Shown piece after piece: positions 42,265-51,386 of a stretch of 64,000 bases of DNA. The stretch covers positions 248,001-312,000 of the forward strand of contig NZ_JUGF01000002.1 of NCBI RefSeq assembly GCF_000799165.1. The letters run 5' to 3'. The position numbers were made by a program, and so were the translations under genes. Position 1 is the first letter of the stretch; each line of letters opens with the position of its first letter. The notes under the pieces are model-generated. The model worked only from the letters and a program-made list of their open reading frames with translations. It had not been told where the DNA came from and searched no databases. Source of the DNA: Methylotenera versatilis 7. Its GTDB lineage: Bacteria; Pseudomonadota; Gammaproteobacteria; Burkholderiales; Methylophilaceae.

Positions 42265-43428
42265 ATGGCAAAAAATCAGGCATTAACCTTACTCGGCGGA
42301 TTAACGCCTAGCGAATTTCTAGCAGAGTACTGGCAGAAAAAACCACTGCTGATTAAAAAAGCGATCCCCGATTTCACTGGATTATTAAGCCCAGATGATT
42401 TGGCTGGTTTGTCCTGTGAAGATGAAGTGCAATCTCGCATTGCACAAATAAAAGGTAAAAAATGGGTGCTTAGAAATGGGCCTTTTGATGACACTGACTT
42501 TAGTCAATTGCCGCATAAAGATTGGACATTGTTAGTACAAAGCGTGAATCATTATTTGCCGGAAGCGGCGGATTTACTGGCTCAATTTGATTTTATTCCA
42601 CATGCCAGATTAGATGATTTGATGGTAAGTTACGCACCGGATGGCGGTGGCATTGGTGCGCATGTGGATAGTTACGATGTTTTTTTGCTGCAAGGCAGCG
42701 GACGTAGGAACTGGAAAGTAAGCAACCAAAAAGACTTAACTTTAATTGAGGATGCACCTTTAAAAATACTGAAAAACTTTGAGTCTGAGCAAGAATGGAC
42801 ATTGGAAGCCGGTGATATGCTTTACCTACCGCCACAAATCGCGCATTGGGGAACAGCGGTGGGCGAAAATTGTATGACGTATTCGATTGGCTTTCGCGCA
42901 CCCAAAGTACAAGAGTTGACGCATGAATTTTTAAGCTATCTGCAAGATAACTTAAGTATAAAAAGTAGCTTAAAAAATACTGATAATCTTTTATACACTG
43001 ACCCTGATTTGCAACTGCAAAATCACCCCGCTGAAATAAGCGCTACCATGCTAAATCAAGTCAGCGACATGCTGCAAAAAATCACTTGGGATAAACAACA
43101 TGTTGCAGATTTCTTAGGGAAATATCTCACAGAACCCAAGCCAGTCGTGTTTTTTGAGCCAGCACGCAAGTTAAGTAAAAAACAATTTCTGGCGAATCTA
43201 CAACAAAAAACCTTGCGGCTGGATTTAAAATCGCAACTGTTATTCACCAATAATGTCTTTTATCTAAATGGTGAAAAATTGCCTATAGAAAATGGTTTAA
43301 TTGAAACAATGCAAGATTTTGCAGACAATCGTTACTTAAGCAAAACAGCATTGACAGAAAGTTTATGCATTTTGCTCGCAGATGCGTTGTTTGAGTATTA
43401 TTTGGCTGGATTCATTTACTTAGATTAA
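42265..43428 (+). CDS. cupin oxygenase, probable ribosomal protein L16 arginine hydroxylase
   Basis: A 387-residue Fe(II)/2-oxoglutarate oxygenase of the RoxA/YcfD (JmjC-like cupin) family, which hydroxylates an arginine of ribosomal protein L16. Seen are the N-terminal LTPSEFLAEYWQKKPLLIKKA, iron ligands His133 and Asp135 in GAHVDSYDVFLLQ, and a third His near residue 195 (QIAHWGTAV). A winged-helix C-terminal domain follows. Length and motif spacing fit the family. Confidence 0.9.
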   Translation: MAKNQALTLLGGLTPSEFLAEYWQKKPLLIKKAIPDFTGLLSPDDLAGLSCEDEVQSRIAQIKGKKWVLRNGPFDDTDFSQLPHKDWTLLVQSVNHYLPEAADLLAQFDFIPHARLDDLMVSYAPDGGGIGAHVDSYDVFLLQGSGRRNWKVSNQKDLTLIEDAPLKILKNFESEQEWTLEAGDMLYLPPQIAHWGTAVGENCMTYSIGFRAPKVQELTHEFLSYLQDNLSIKSSLKNTDNLLYTDPDLQLQNHPAEISATMLNQVSDMLQKITWDKQHVADFLGKYLTEPKPVVFFEPARKLSKKQFLANLQQKTLRLDLKSQLLFTNNVFYLNGEKLPIENGLIETMQDFADNRYLSKTALTESLCILLADALFEYYLAGFIYLD

Positions 43429-43452
43429 CGTTGTACAAATCTTACAGGAGTC

Positions 43453-43950
43453 ATGATGGATGAGCCTGAACTAATCGCAGATAGCGTAATAATGGGCGAA
43501 CGCAATTATGTTGCAGCACTGGATTTAGTGATTGCGCAGGCTGAGAATCATTTATTGATTTTTGATCAGGATTTCTCAAAAGGCGATTATGCAAGCCTGA
43601 AACGTTTTGCGTTAATACAGGATTTTTTGACTAAAAACACGCAGTCGCAACTCACCATCATTTTGCAAAACGCACAATTCTTTACAGTTAACTGCCCACG
43701 TTTATACGAATTATTAACTGTATATGCACACAAAATGCGCGTGTACGAAACCAATGATTTTGCCAAAATAGCCAAAGATTGTTTTGTGATTGCCGACAAA
43801 AAACATTACTGCCGCCGCTTTCATATTGACCAGGCGCGCTTTAAATTCGCACTCAACGATGTAGAAACATCGGCAAGCTTACTGTTACGTTACGATGAGT
43901 TATTGGCCGAAACAGCTGAAGTAATTTCAGCAATCAAATTGGGATTATGA
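43453..43950 (+). CDS. DUF7931-like protein of unknown function
   Basis: A 165-residue soluble protein with GERNYVAALDLVIAQAENHLLIFDQDF and YCRRFHIDQARFKFALND. It resembles a short conserved betaproteobacterial family that has PLD-like features but lacks an HKD site; the family name is from memory. AGGAG precedes the ATG. It lies 24 bases after the RoxA-type gene, so the two are likely cotranscribed. Confidence 0.65.
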   Translation: MMDEPELIADSVIMGERNYVAALDLVIAQAENHLLIFDQDFSKGDYASLKRFALIQDFLTKNTQSQLTIILQNAQFFTVNCPRLYELLTVYAHKMRVYETNDFAKIAKDCFVIADKKHYCRRFHIDQARFKFALNDVETSASLLLRYDELLAETAEVISAIKLGL

Positions 43951-43996
43951 TTTCTAATCGCAATTGCGTTTTTAAATGACTGTTTTAGGAATAGGC

Positions 43997-44857
43997 ATGA
44001 AAAAATCCGGATTACTGAATATTAGCGTAGCTAAATTAAGCGTAATGCTTGCGGCAATCAACCTCGTGTTTCTTGGTTTAATATCCTTCAGCTTGATTGC
44101 GCATGCCGAAACCGAATTTAAAATCATCACGCTACAACATCGTTTTGCCAGTGACGTGCTGCCGACAATAGCTCCAATGGTCGGATTGGATGGCACCGCA
44201 ACTGGCATGCAGAATCAATTGATCTTGCGGGCATCTCCAGAACGTATGCATGAAATTGAAGCGATTGTTGAATCATTAGACGTTGCACGTATTAATCGCA
44301 GAATTACCGTGAATAACAGCAATCAGATGGAAAGCCAGCAAGAAAGAACTCAGGCAAGCGGGACGATTAGGAGAGGCAACGTTACTATATCAAACGACAG
44401 GCGCACAGCACCAAATACTGGGCGAATCGATATTGAGCGTAATACTTCCAGCACATATCGCAACAGCAACCAGTTTATCAATGTGTTAGATGGCGAGCGG
44501 GCATATATCAGCAATGGCCAAATTGTACCTTTTACCCAAGAATGGATTAACCTAACCAGGCGTTATGTACAGATTGAACGTTTTACGGATTGGCGTGAAA
44601 TTACCACTGGGTTTGCGGTAAGGCCGCGTACGATTGGCAATCAAGTTGAATTAGAAATTACGCCGCGCATCTCTCGCCTGAATAATCAAGGTTTTATTGA
44701 TTTTGAATCGCTTAGCACCATCGTTAGAGTTGGCTTGGGTGATTGGGTTAACATCGGCGGCACCATGCAAAATAATGATGAGGTAAGTCGCAAAATTTTG
44801 GGCTTACAATCAACCTCAAACAGTCAAAATAGCAACATAAACATCAAAGTCGAATAG
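43997..44857 (+). CDS. short secretin-like protein
   Basis: A 286-residue exported protein. I chose ATG 43997 because AGGA lies 6 bases upstream; the frame opens earlier at 43976 without support. A signal peptide ends near AHAET. A secretin N-type domain follows (FKIITLQHRFASDVLPTIAPM, IEAIVESLDVARI). After a polar linker comes a stretch like the secretin pore domain: EITTGFAVRPRTIGNQVELEITPRIS and DWVNIGGTMQ. Full secretins exceed 400 residues, so this is a minimal form that may not form a pore. No secretion or pilus genes adjoin it. Confidence 0.7.
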   Translation: MKKSGLLNISVAKLSVMLAAINLVFLGLISFSLIAHAETEFKIITLQHRFASDVLPTIAPMVGLDGTATGMQNQLILRASPERMHEIEAIVESLDVARINRRITVNNSNQMESQQERTQASGTIRRGNVTISNDRRTAPNTGRIDIERNTSSTYRNSNQFINVLDGERAYISNGQIVPFTQEWINLTRRYVQIERFTDWREITTGFAVRPRTIGNQVELEITPRISRLNNQGFIDFESLSTIVRVGLGDWVNIGGTMQNNDEVSRKILGLQSTSNSQNSNINIKVE

Positions 44858-44959
44858 TTACTTTGGAATCTGAATGAGGTTTGCCACATAAATAATTGCA
44901 ATTTAACGAGTTTATCTCTCAAATATTTGTATAAGTTCAAAAAATCTAGTGGAATATTT

Positions 44960-44965
44960 TATAAT
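44960..44965 (+). promoter_or_regulatory. -10 element for the small lipoprotein transcript
   Basis: A perfect TATAAT, with TTCAAA as a weak -35 18 bases upstream. Transcription would begin near 44972, giving a leader of about 88 bases that contains the nested hairpin. Confidence 0.45.
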
Positions 44966-44991
44966 TGCTGGTAAAATTCTTTTCATCCGGT

Positions 44992-45034
44992 TGGACTAAA
45001 GGTGGTCCACCGTAATGGTTAAACTCTTAGTCCA
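44992..45034 (+). promoter_or_regulatory. nested hairpin in the 5' leader of the small lipoprotein gene
   Basis: TGGACTAA (44992-44999) pairs with TTAGTCCA (45027-45034), enclosing a smaller palindrome GGTGGTCCACC (45001-45011). An alternative pairing GGAC (44993) with GTCC (45005) is also possible. The ribosome binding site AAGG at 45047-45050 stays free. A regulatory or mRNA-stabilising role is inference. Confidence 0.45.
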
Positions 45035-45059
45035 CACACATTCGTTAAGGAATATATAA

Positions 45060-45284
45060 ATGACACGTTCTGCCCTATTAGCTGCATTATTAGCACTTGC
45101 ATTAACTGCTTGTGGCGAAAAACCTGCTGAAGAAGCTCCAGTTGTTGACGCTCCAGCTGTTGAAGCTCCTGCCGCTGAAACTCCGGCTGCTGAAACTCCA
45201 GTTGAAGCAGCTCCTGCTGAAGCTGCACCAGCTGAGGCTGCACCAGTTGAAGAAGCGCCTGCTGAGCCAGCTGCTGCACAATAA
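45060..45284 (+). CDS. small Ala/Pro/Glu-rich lipoprotein
   Basis: A 74-residue lipoprotein with a signal peptide ending at Cys18 (LTAC). The mature part is 56 residues of repeated Ala-Pro-Glu-Ala units, extended, acidic and without a fold. A good ribosome binding site (AAGGAATATATAA before ATG), a long leader and a strong terminator support a real and possibly highly expressed gene. The function is unknown; it may be a surface or periplasmic spacer. Confidence 0.8.
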   Translation: MTRSALLAALLALALTACGEKPAEEAPVVDAPAVEAPAAETPAAETPVEAAPAEAAPAEAAPVEEAPAEPAAAQ

Positions 45285-45331
45285 TTTAGTTAAAGACTGA
45301 ATCCGGTTAACGCTGGCATTTAGTCGTACTA

Positions 45332-45372
45332 GATAACAAAAAAGCCGACTTAATGTCGGCTTTTTTGTTATC
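45332..45372. terminator. strong bidirectional terminator after the small lipoprotein
   Basis: GATAACAAAAAAGCCGAC and its exact complement form an 18-bp stem with a 5-base TTAAT loop and T-runs in both directions, 47 bases after the lipoprotein stop. The MBL gene converges from the right. Confidence 0.93.
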
Positions 45373-45486
45373 TTTTTTGCACTCTTTTTAATTTTTAAAT
45401 GTAATGCATGCTTAAAATAGCGACAATTCAGTTAGCCATCACTAGCGAATACATCTAGTTAACCATTAAAAACATGTATTAATTGG

Positions 45487-46260
45487 CTAGCTAAAACTGC
45501 GCCATTCAAAACCGCTAGCCTGTTGTGCAATCCCAATCCAATCAACTTCACAATTTAAAGCGTTGCTCAAGGCGGCCTTAGCTAAGTCTTGCGTGTTATT
45601 TTTTGCGCTGAGATGCGCGGCGATGATATGTTTTAACTTTGTATTATCAAGTCTGGTTAAAAGCTGTGCCGCACTTGCATTATCCAAATGTCCAAGGCGA
45701 CTGCCAACACGTTTTTTAAGTGACCAAGCGTACGGCCCGTTTTCCAGCATATTTAAATCATGATTACATTCCAACACCAAGGCATCACAACCATTTAATA
45801 CTTGTTCGATATGATATGTTGATGAGCCTGCATCGGTTAACACGCCTAATTTATATTGGCCGTCATAAAAAGTGAATTGTGTTGGCTCGCGCGCATCATG
45901 TGGCACAGGATAAGGCGTTACTTGTAAATCTTGAATTTCAAAACAAGTGTGGCTATCAATAATATTCCATCGAATATGCGCACGCTCTGGCAAATAACGC
46001 TCAATCATTCTATGCGTACCATGCGATAGCCAAACAGGGATATCGTATTTTGCGGCTAGCTTAAACGCGCCTTTGGCATGATCATCATGCTCATGCGTAA
46101 TTAAAATACCGCTTATTTGCTCAGGCGTTAAAGCTAGCCTTTGTAATCTTGTAACGACTTCTTTTGTACTAAAGCCGCAATCGAGCAACAGTCGCGTTGA
46201 CTCTTGCTCGATAACCATGCAGTTGCCCGCGCTACCACTTCCAATAGATGCAAAACGCAT
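45487..46260 (-). CDS. metallo-beta-lactamase fold hydrolase (YycJ/WalJ type)
   Basis: A 257-residue cytoplasmic MBL-fold protein beginning MRFASIGSGSAGNCMVIE. It has the metal motif ITHEHDDHAKG near residue 55, DAG (TDAGSSTYH), ECNHD and a final AAHLSAKNN. Relatives are proposed nucleases (YycJ has 5'-3' exonuclease activity). It is third in the dapA-bamC-MBL order common in betaproteobacteria. Confidence 0.9.
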   Translation of the reverse strand: MRFASIGSGSAGNCMVIEQESTRLLLDCGFSTKEVVTRLQRLALTPEQISGILITHEHDDHAKGAFKLAAKYDIPVWLSHGTHRMIERYLPERAHIRWNIIDSHTCFEIQDLQVTPYPVPHDAREPTQFTFYDGQYKLGVLTDAGSSTYHIEQVLNGCDALVLECNHDLNMLENGPYAWSLKKRVGSRLGHLDNASAAQLLTRLDNTKLKHIIAAHLSAKNNTQDLAKAALSNALNCEVDWIGIAQQASGFEWRSFS

Positions 46261-46295
46261 TTAAATAATGACTAAGCGGAGCGAAATTAACCAAC

Positions 46296-47546
46296 TTACT
46301 TTAATTGATCATACAGCAATGAAATAATCCGATTGGCGGTAGTGCTGCGATTGCGATTACCTTCTGCATCCACAACATTCACGCGCGTTTCGCCATTTTC
46401 TGTCTCAACTAATTTGATATGATATTGTTTAGATGGATCTGTTTTTCCATCCTCACCTTTCCAGAATTTCATTTTATCTACAATGGTTTTCTCTTCTTTT
46501 GGCTTAGATTTATTTTCAATCTCATCATCATCTTTCCAGAATGCCAAAGTATCCAGCAAGCCTTTTTTCTTCTTCGGGCCAGTATCAATATCGACATCTG
46601 AATAGCGTACAAAAAACGTACCGGTCGAGCGATCTTTGTCTTCCGTCACAAAACCAATTCTGTCTAAAGCCAAACCAACCCTGCGCCAGCCGCGATCAAA
46701 TGGATCGTTCAGATTAAGCGTTACGCTACTATCCGCTTCTTTAACGACTTCAGCACGTTTTTCGGTCACTGGATTTGCAACAATTTCTTGGGCGCGTTTT
46801 TCTTCTATGCCCAGTTTCACCATCAAACGGCGCAATAATTCAGCATCTAAATCGCCATCTTTTTCTTCAGCAACTTTTTGAGTAGTATCGGCGCGATACC
46901 CAGTATCAATTTCACCTAATTGCGTTTGCACTCGATTTTTACCATCGTCAGGCGCACCACTCACGGTACGGTGTGTCATATAAATCTCGGTTGAGCCTTC
47001 TTTTTCGCCGCGTTCTAAGCGTGTGCGGAATTTACGTCTATCCGCTAAACCCGATAATTTATCCATCCATTTATCAAATTTTTCGCCGATATTCTTCTTA
47101 TCATCTTGCGCTTTAATCGCATCCGCTTCAATCCACTCAGTTTCCATCACGCCCGTTTGTGCATTTTCTACACGCACTGCGAACCCTTGCTCAATCCAGA
47201 ACTCACGTACTGCTGGCCAAATTTTCTCAGCTGGCGCATTCACTACCAGCCAACGTTGTGCACCCGCCTTTTCTAAACGCACACCATCTGAAGTGGGCAA
47301 TATCTTTTCAACACCAACTTCCTGGCCTTCTTGGCCCTGGTTATATGTGCTGTAACTGGTGCTGCCACCAGGCACATTATATGCATCACTGGTTTGTACG
47401 CTGGTTAAGTCTGGCGGCACTTCTAAAGGCTTGGCACGGCCTGCACCTTTGTAATCGGAAGATGTATCAATAAAAGGAATCGAATCACAAGCTGTCACTA
47501 GCACTGCCAATAAAACACCTGTCGTAAATTTTGCTGCTTGTTTCAT
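46296..47546 (-). CDS. bamC: outer membrane assembly lipoprotein BamC
   Basis: BamC is a lipoprotein of the BAM complex that inserts outer membrane beta barrels. I chose the start at 47546 (MKQAAKFTTG), giving 416 residues with the lipobox Cys at residue 20 (LVTAC); a start 15 bases earlier adds five residues. An unstructured N-terminal region (DYKGAGRAKPLEVPPDL) is followed by two helix-grip domains (WLVVNAPAEKIWPAVREFW; RRVGLALDRIGF). A Lys/Glu-rich insert near residues 325-350 is longer than in E. coli. It lies between dapA and the MBL gene. Confidence 0.93.
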   Translation of the reverse strand: MKQAAKFTTGVLLAVLVTACDSIPFIDTSSDYKGAGRAKPLEVPPDLTSVQTSDAYNVPGGSTSYSTYNQGQEGQEVGVEKILPTSDGVRLEKAGAQRWLVVNAPAEKIWPAVREFWIEQGFAVRVENAQTGVMETEWIEADAIKAQDDKKNIGEKFDKWMDKLSGLADRRKFRTRLERGEKEGSTEIYMTHRTVSGAPDDGKNRVQTQLGEIDTGYRADTTQKVAEEKDGDLDAELLRRLMVKLGIEEKRAQEIVANPVTEKRAEVVKEADSSVTLNLNDPFDRGWRRVGLALDRIGFVTEDKDRSTGTFFVRYSDVDIDTGPKKKKGLLDTLAFWKDDDEIENKSKPKEEKTIVDKMKFWKGEDGKTDPSKQYHIKLVETENGETRVNVVDAEGNRNRSTTANRIISLLYDQLK

Positions 47547-47627
47547 GTTAATAACCACCATTTATATTGCTAGTTTAAATAATTTAGACGCCATAATTTA
47601 GCGCTACAAATTCAACGTTTTATAATT

Positions 47628-48509
47628 TTAAAGCTTAATAATTTCAGCGCTTTTCATGGCGCCACGCAACACATCATGAAATTGCGACGAACAACTGACC
47701 ATCGGTAAGCGGATGCCTGATTGAATCAATCCCATTTGCTGCAAAATCCATTTAACTGGAATTGGATTTGCCTCAACAAATAGTTTCTGATGCAGAGGAA
47801 ATAGTTTTCCATTAATTTCGCACGCTTTGGCGACATTTCCCACCATTGCAGCTTCACACATATCATGCATTAATTTAGGCGCAACGTTAGCAGTTACTGA
47901 AATCACGCCACGCGCGCCCAGCAACATTAATGCCATTCCAGTGGCATCATCTCCGCTATAAATTGCAAAATCTTTGGATGCTCGCAATAGCAAATCAGTT
48001 CCACGCTCTATGCCGCCTGTCGCATCTTTAATGCCGACGATATTCGCAATGGCCGATAAACGGATGACCGTATCATTGCTAATATCACAGCCTGTACGGC
48101 CTGGCACGTTATACAAAATCTGCGGGATATCCACCGCAGCAGCAATCGCAGCAAAGTGTTGATACAAACCTTCCTGTGTCGGCTTATTGTAGTAAGGCGC
48201 CACCAAAAGACAGGCACTAGCACCTAAATCTTTAGCTTTTTTGGTTAACTCGATTGCTTCGCGCGTTGAATTAGCACCAGTGCCAGCAATCACTGGCACG
48301 CGCCCTGCCACTTGCTCAACCGTGGTTTTAATCAGCAAGCAATGCTCATCAACGTCTACCGTAGGCGATTCACCAGTCGTTCCCACAATCACAATACCAT
48401 CTGTACCAGCATCAATATGCCAGTCAATCAGCCTGCGTAGTGCACCTAAATCTAAACTACCGTCATCAAACATCGGCGTGACAATAGCGACCATACTACC
48501 TTGCAACAT
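47628..48509 (-). CDS. dapA: 4-hydroxy-tetrahydrodipicolinate synthase
   Basis: DapA condenses pyruvate with aspartate semialdehyde in lysine and diaminopimelate synthesis. The 293-residue TIM barrel has GTTGESPT, the Tyr in ILYNVPGRTGCD and the Schiff-base Lys in IVGIKDATG. Length is normal. It is first in dapA-bamC-MBL. Confidence 0.97.
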   Translation of the reverse strand: MLQGSMVAIVTPMFDDGSLDLGALRRLIDWHIDAGTDGIVIVGTTGESPTVDVDEHCLLIKTTVEQVAGRVPVIAGTGANSTREAIELTKKAKDLGASACLLVAPYYNKPTQEGLYQHFAAIAAAVDIPQILYNVPGRTGCDISNDTVIRLSAIANIVGIKDATGGIERGTDLLLRASKDFAIYSGDDATGMALMLLGARGVISVTANVAPKLMHDMCEAAMVGNVAKACEINGKLFPLHQKLFVEANPIPVKWILQQMGLIQSGIRLPMVSCSSQFHDVLRGAMKSAEIIKL

Positions 48510-48826
48510 AGTTAACCTTCACCTACAAAATTATCACTATTTTAACCGAAACTGACCGCTTAATGCGAATACGCTGCTGATTCAATTCGCATATGGTTTT
48601 ATCAAATAACTCTTACGCTTACATGCGATGATTGCATCAATGCCAAGCAACGCAGCACACCGGATTTTGGTTGATTTTCAGATGCATGACGATTGCCCAC
48701 ATAATAAGCAAGTGTATTAAGCGGTATAATCCTGTTTCAATATGCGTATTTTTATCTTTACGACAAAATCATGTTTCCCGCTTTCATCATTGGCGCAGCG
48801 CTAGTCTTGAGTAACGCTATCTCATT
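48510..48826. other. 317-base gap between divergent dapA and the RnfB-like gene
   Basis: I find no gene longer than 30 codons with support. The gap holds an 8-bp inverted repeat, ATGCGAAT (48563-48570) and ATTCGCAT (48585-48592), and a TATAAT at 48725-48730 that may be a -10 box for the RnfB-like gene, with no good -35. Confidence 0.5.
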
Positions 48827-49552
48827 ATGCTGATTCAATCCAAGATGGAGGCTAATCGCTTAATTACGCAAATCGATGCGATTTTGCCGCAAACACAATG
48901 TGCCAAATGTGGCTATCCCGGCTGTAAACCTTACGCTACTGCCATTGTAAATGGTGAAGCAGATATTAACCAATGCCCACCTGGTGGCGATACTGGCATA
49001 CGCATACTGGCCAATTTAACTCACATGGAATATAAGCCACTAAATGCTGAAAATGGGATAGAGAAATCCAAAGCATTGGCTTTTATTGACGAAGCAACTT
49101 GCATTGGCTGCACTTTATGCATTCAGGCTTGCCCGGTAGATGCAATACTGGGCGCATCAAAACAGATGCATACCGTGATTACAAATGAATGTACCGGCTG
49201 CGAATTATGTTTGGCACCTTGCCCTGTCGATTGCATCACGATGCAGCCAATTGAAACGGTTTCGGATAATTGGCAATTGAATTATTTCAGCATTGCAAAT
49301 AATAAAACCAAAGTAGCAGCCGATTTAGCACGTAAACGTTATGAATTTAGAATGTTTAGACTTGAGCGAGAAGAGGCTGAGTCTGCACAAAAACATGCTG
49401 ACCGCGCAATGCGCAATAAAGCAGAGAGTGCGAAAATGCCAACTGCGCAGACTGAAAACAATTCGTCTATGGTGAATAACGCAAAAAAAGCAGCTATTGC
49501 AGCAGCGATTGAGCGCGCTCACTTACTTAAAGCCGCCACTGCAAAAAACTAG
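48827..49552 (+). CDS. orphan RnfB-like iron-sulfur protein
   Basis: A 241-residue soluble protein. It has an RnfB-type Fe4S4 motif ([13 protein letters not shown] with a later QCPPGG) and two ferredoxin motifs ([15 protein letters not shown] and [15 protein letters not shown]). A charged C-terminal tail is Ala/Lys-rich. It lacks the N-terminal membrane helix of true RnfB and no other rnf gene is present. The stand-alone form just ahead of nth is common in betaproteobacteria and may supply clusters or electrons, possibly to the Fe-S enzyme Nth; that is inference. An in-frame ATG at 48845 is an alternative start. Confidence 0.88.
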   Translation: MLIQSKMEANRLITQIDAILPQTQCAKCGYPGCKPYATAIVNGEADINQCPPGGDTGIRILANLTHMEYKPLNAENGIEKSKALAFIDEATCIGCTLCIQACPVDAILGASKQMHTVITNECTGCELCLAPCPVDCITMQPIETVSDNWQLNYFSIANNKTKVAADLARKRYEFRMFRLEREEAESAQKHADRAMRNKAESAKMPTAQTENNSSMVNNAKKAAIAAAIERAHLLKAATAKN

Positions 49553-49622
49553 TGCGAAACTAGATCCGCCAAAGACTAATGATCGCACTCTACTTATATT
49601 TTTTAATTAATAGTTACCTTAA

Positions 49623-50294
49623 ATGAACGCAGAAAAACGCTTAGAGATTTTTAAACGATTAAGTATTGCGATTCCGCATCCAACGACTGAGCTGGAACAT
49701 AACAGTACATTTGAATTGTTAATCGCCGTCATCTTATCGGCACAAGCCACTGATAAAGGCGTGAACATTGCCACACGCAAATTATTTGCAGTAGCCAATA
49801 CGCCAGAACTTATATTCGATTTAGGTATTGAGGGCTTAGAGCACTATATTAAAACCATTGGTTTGTATCACGCCAAAGCGAAAAATGTGATCGCTTGCTG
49901 CAAACAGTTAATGGATTTGCACAATAGCGAAGTGCCTAACACTAGAGAGGCGCTGGAAGCATTGCCTGGCGTGGGCCGAAAAACAGCAAACGTCATTTTA
50001 AATACGGCGTTTGACCAACCGACCATTGCAGTAGATACGCATTTGTTTCGTTTAGGTAATCGCACCAAATTAGCCACTGGCAAAAATGTATTCGCCGTTG
50101 AGCAAAAATATTTAAAAACCATTCCAAAAGCTTTCCTGAAGGACGCCCATCATTTGTTAATTTTGCATGGTCGCTACACTTGCACAGCGCGCAACCCAAA
50201 ATGCGGAGAATGTTGCATCGTTGATTTATGTGAATATCCGCATAAATCAATACCATCAAAGCACCTTATGGCCGGCGAAGATATAATAAGCTAA
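49623..50294 (+). CDS. nth: endonuclease III (DNA glycosylase/AP lyase)
   Basis: Nth removes oxidised pyrimidines and nicks the abasic site. The 223-residue protein has the helix-hairpin-helix LPGVGRKTANVILN with the catalytic Lys, the catalytic Asp in VDTHLFRLGNR and a 4Fe-4S cluster with Cys spacing 6-2-5 (CTARNPKCGECCIVDLC). It follows the RnfB-like gene, the usual order. Confidence 0.97.
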   Translation: MNAEKRLEIFKRLSIAIPHPTTELEHNSTFELLIAVILSAQATDKGVNIATRKLFAVANTPELIFDLGIEGLEHYIKTIGLYHAKAKNVIACCKQLMDLHNSEVPNTREALEALPGVGRKTANVILNTAFDQPTIAVDTHLFRLGNRTKLATGKNVFAVEQKYLKTIPKAFLKDAHHLLILHGRYTCTARNPKCGECCIVDLCEYPHKSIPSKHLMAGEDIIS

Positions 50295-50296
50295 TC

Positions 50297-51385
50297 ATGA
50301 AAGTAGCCACTGGATTAGCAATAGGTAATAAAGCTTTGCCAGAACTGGCAGCGCAGGCGGTTCTAGCCGCAATGGAAAAAGCGCAACTGGATTCACCGGC
50401 CTGTGTGTTGTTATTTTTAACTTCAGAATTTGCTTCCCAGCCACAATTGGCGATTAAAGCCGCCGCAAAAGCCGCGAGTTGTATGCAAATAATCGGCTGT
50501 TCTTCCATTGGCATTTTTACGGAAGAAGATTGGGTGATTGATAGTCCTGCCGCTGCCGCGATGGTTTTTTCTGAAAATATCTGGTTAAAACCACCCAAAA
50601 ACACATTATTAACAAAGGAGTCGACATTACTCACATTAACCGCGCCCAACGCAATCAATAGTTTATGGTTAGATTCAAATGCCGTTCGATTTGGCGGCGT
50701 TTCTGGCGATGCAATTGGCCACGGCTCTTTTTCTGTGTGGGAAAATGCAAAAGGCATTACGCAAGGTTTATGTGAAATGCAATTAAGTAACATGGATTGC
50801 GCAGTTGGCGCTACACACGGTTTAAAATTAATCACTAGCCCACGCAGAATTACTGCTTGCAATCAACATGACATCATTCATATTGCTAATTTGTCCGCAT
50901 TAAGCGTATTAAAATCTGCCTGGAACAAACATGCGCCAATTAATGAAACATCAATACCTTATCATCGGCTGATGGCTGTGCATGCCACACGCGCATCGCA
51001 TATTGAGCATGGCGATTATTCACTTACGACGATTATCACAGGAGATGAAGCCTCCGGTGCAGTGACACTCGCCAAACCATTGCAAGTCGGTGATTGGGTA
51101 AGCTGGGCGGTGCGCGATATTGATGCAGCACAAGTGGATTTAGTGAAAACAGCGACGCAACTTAAACAACAATTATCGGTAAAACCACGGTTTTCTTTAC
51201 TGTTTTCAAATCTGGGGCGTGGCCCTTATTTTTATGACGGCATCGATCAGGATTTAGCTTTGATTCGCACGTTATTTCCGCATTTACCGTTAATCGGTTT
51301 TTATGGCAATGGTGAGATTGCACCTATTTTAGGTAACAACACATTGTTGCAATACTCTGCAGTTTTAGGACTTTTCGGGCGTTAA
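50297..51385 (+). CDS. FIST domain sensory protein
   Basis: A 362-residue cytoplasmic protein with both FIST parts: an N-terminal domain (MKVATGLAIGNKALPELAAQA, MQIIGCSSIGIFTEE) and a C-terminal FIST_C domain (FSNLGRGPYFYDGIDQDLALI, LPLIGFYGNGEIAP). FIST domains are small-ligand sensors usually attached to signalling modules, but here the domain stands alone. It starts 2 bases after nth and runs into DUF1841, so a single transcript is likely. Confidence 0.9.
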   Translation: MKVATGLAIGNKALPELAAQAVLAAMEKAQLDSPACVLLFLTSEFASQPQLAIKAAAKAASCMQIIGCSSIGIFTEEDWVIDSPAAAAMVFSENIWLKPPKNTLLTKESTLLTLTAPNAINSLWLDSNAVRFGGVSGDAIGHGSFSVWENAKGITQGLCEMQLSNMDCAVGATHGLKLITSPRRITACNQHDIIHIANLSALSVLKSAWNKHAPINETSIPYHRLMAVHATRASHIEHGDYSLTTIITGDEASGAVTLAKPLQVGDWVSWAVRDIDAAQVDLVKTATQLKQQLSVKPRFSLLFSNLGRGPYFYDGIDQDLALIRTLFPHLPLIGFYGNGEIAPILGNNTLLQYSAVLGLFGR

Positions 51386-51386
51386 C

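Noticed and set aside
45019-45279. Minus-strand Gln/Leu-rich 86-residue frame opposite the small lipoprotein
   Set aside because: It is the antisense image of the Ala/Pro/Glu repeat, with no ribosome site and no plausible fold.
50266-50862. Minus-strand 198-residue frame opposite the FIST gene
   Set aside because: It is a shadow of a clear coding gene with recognised FIST motifs.
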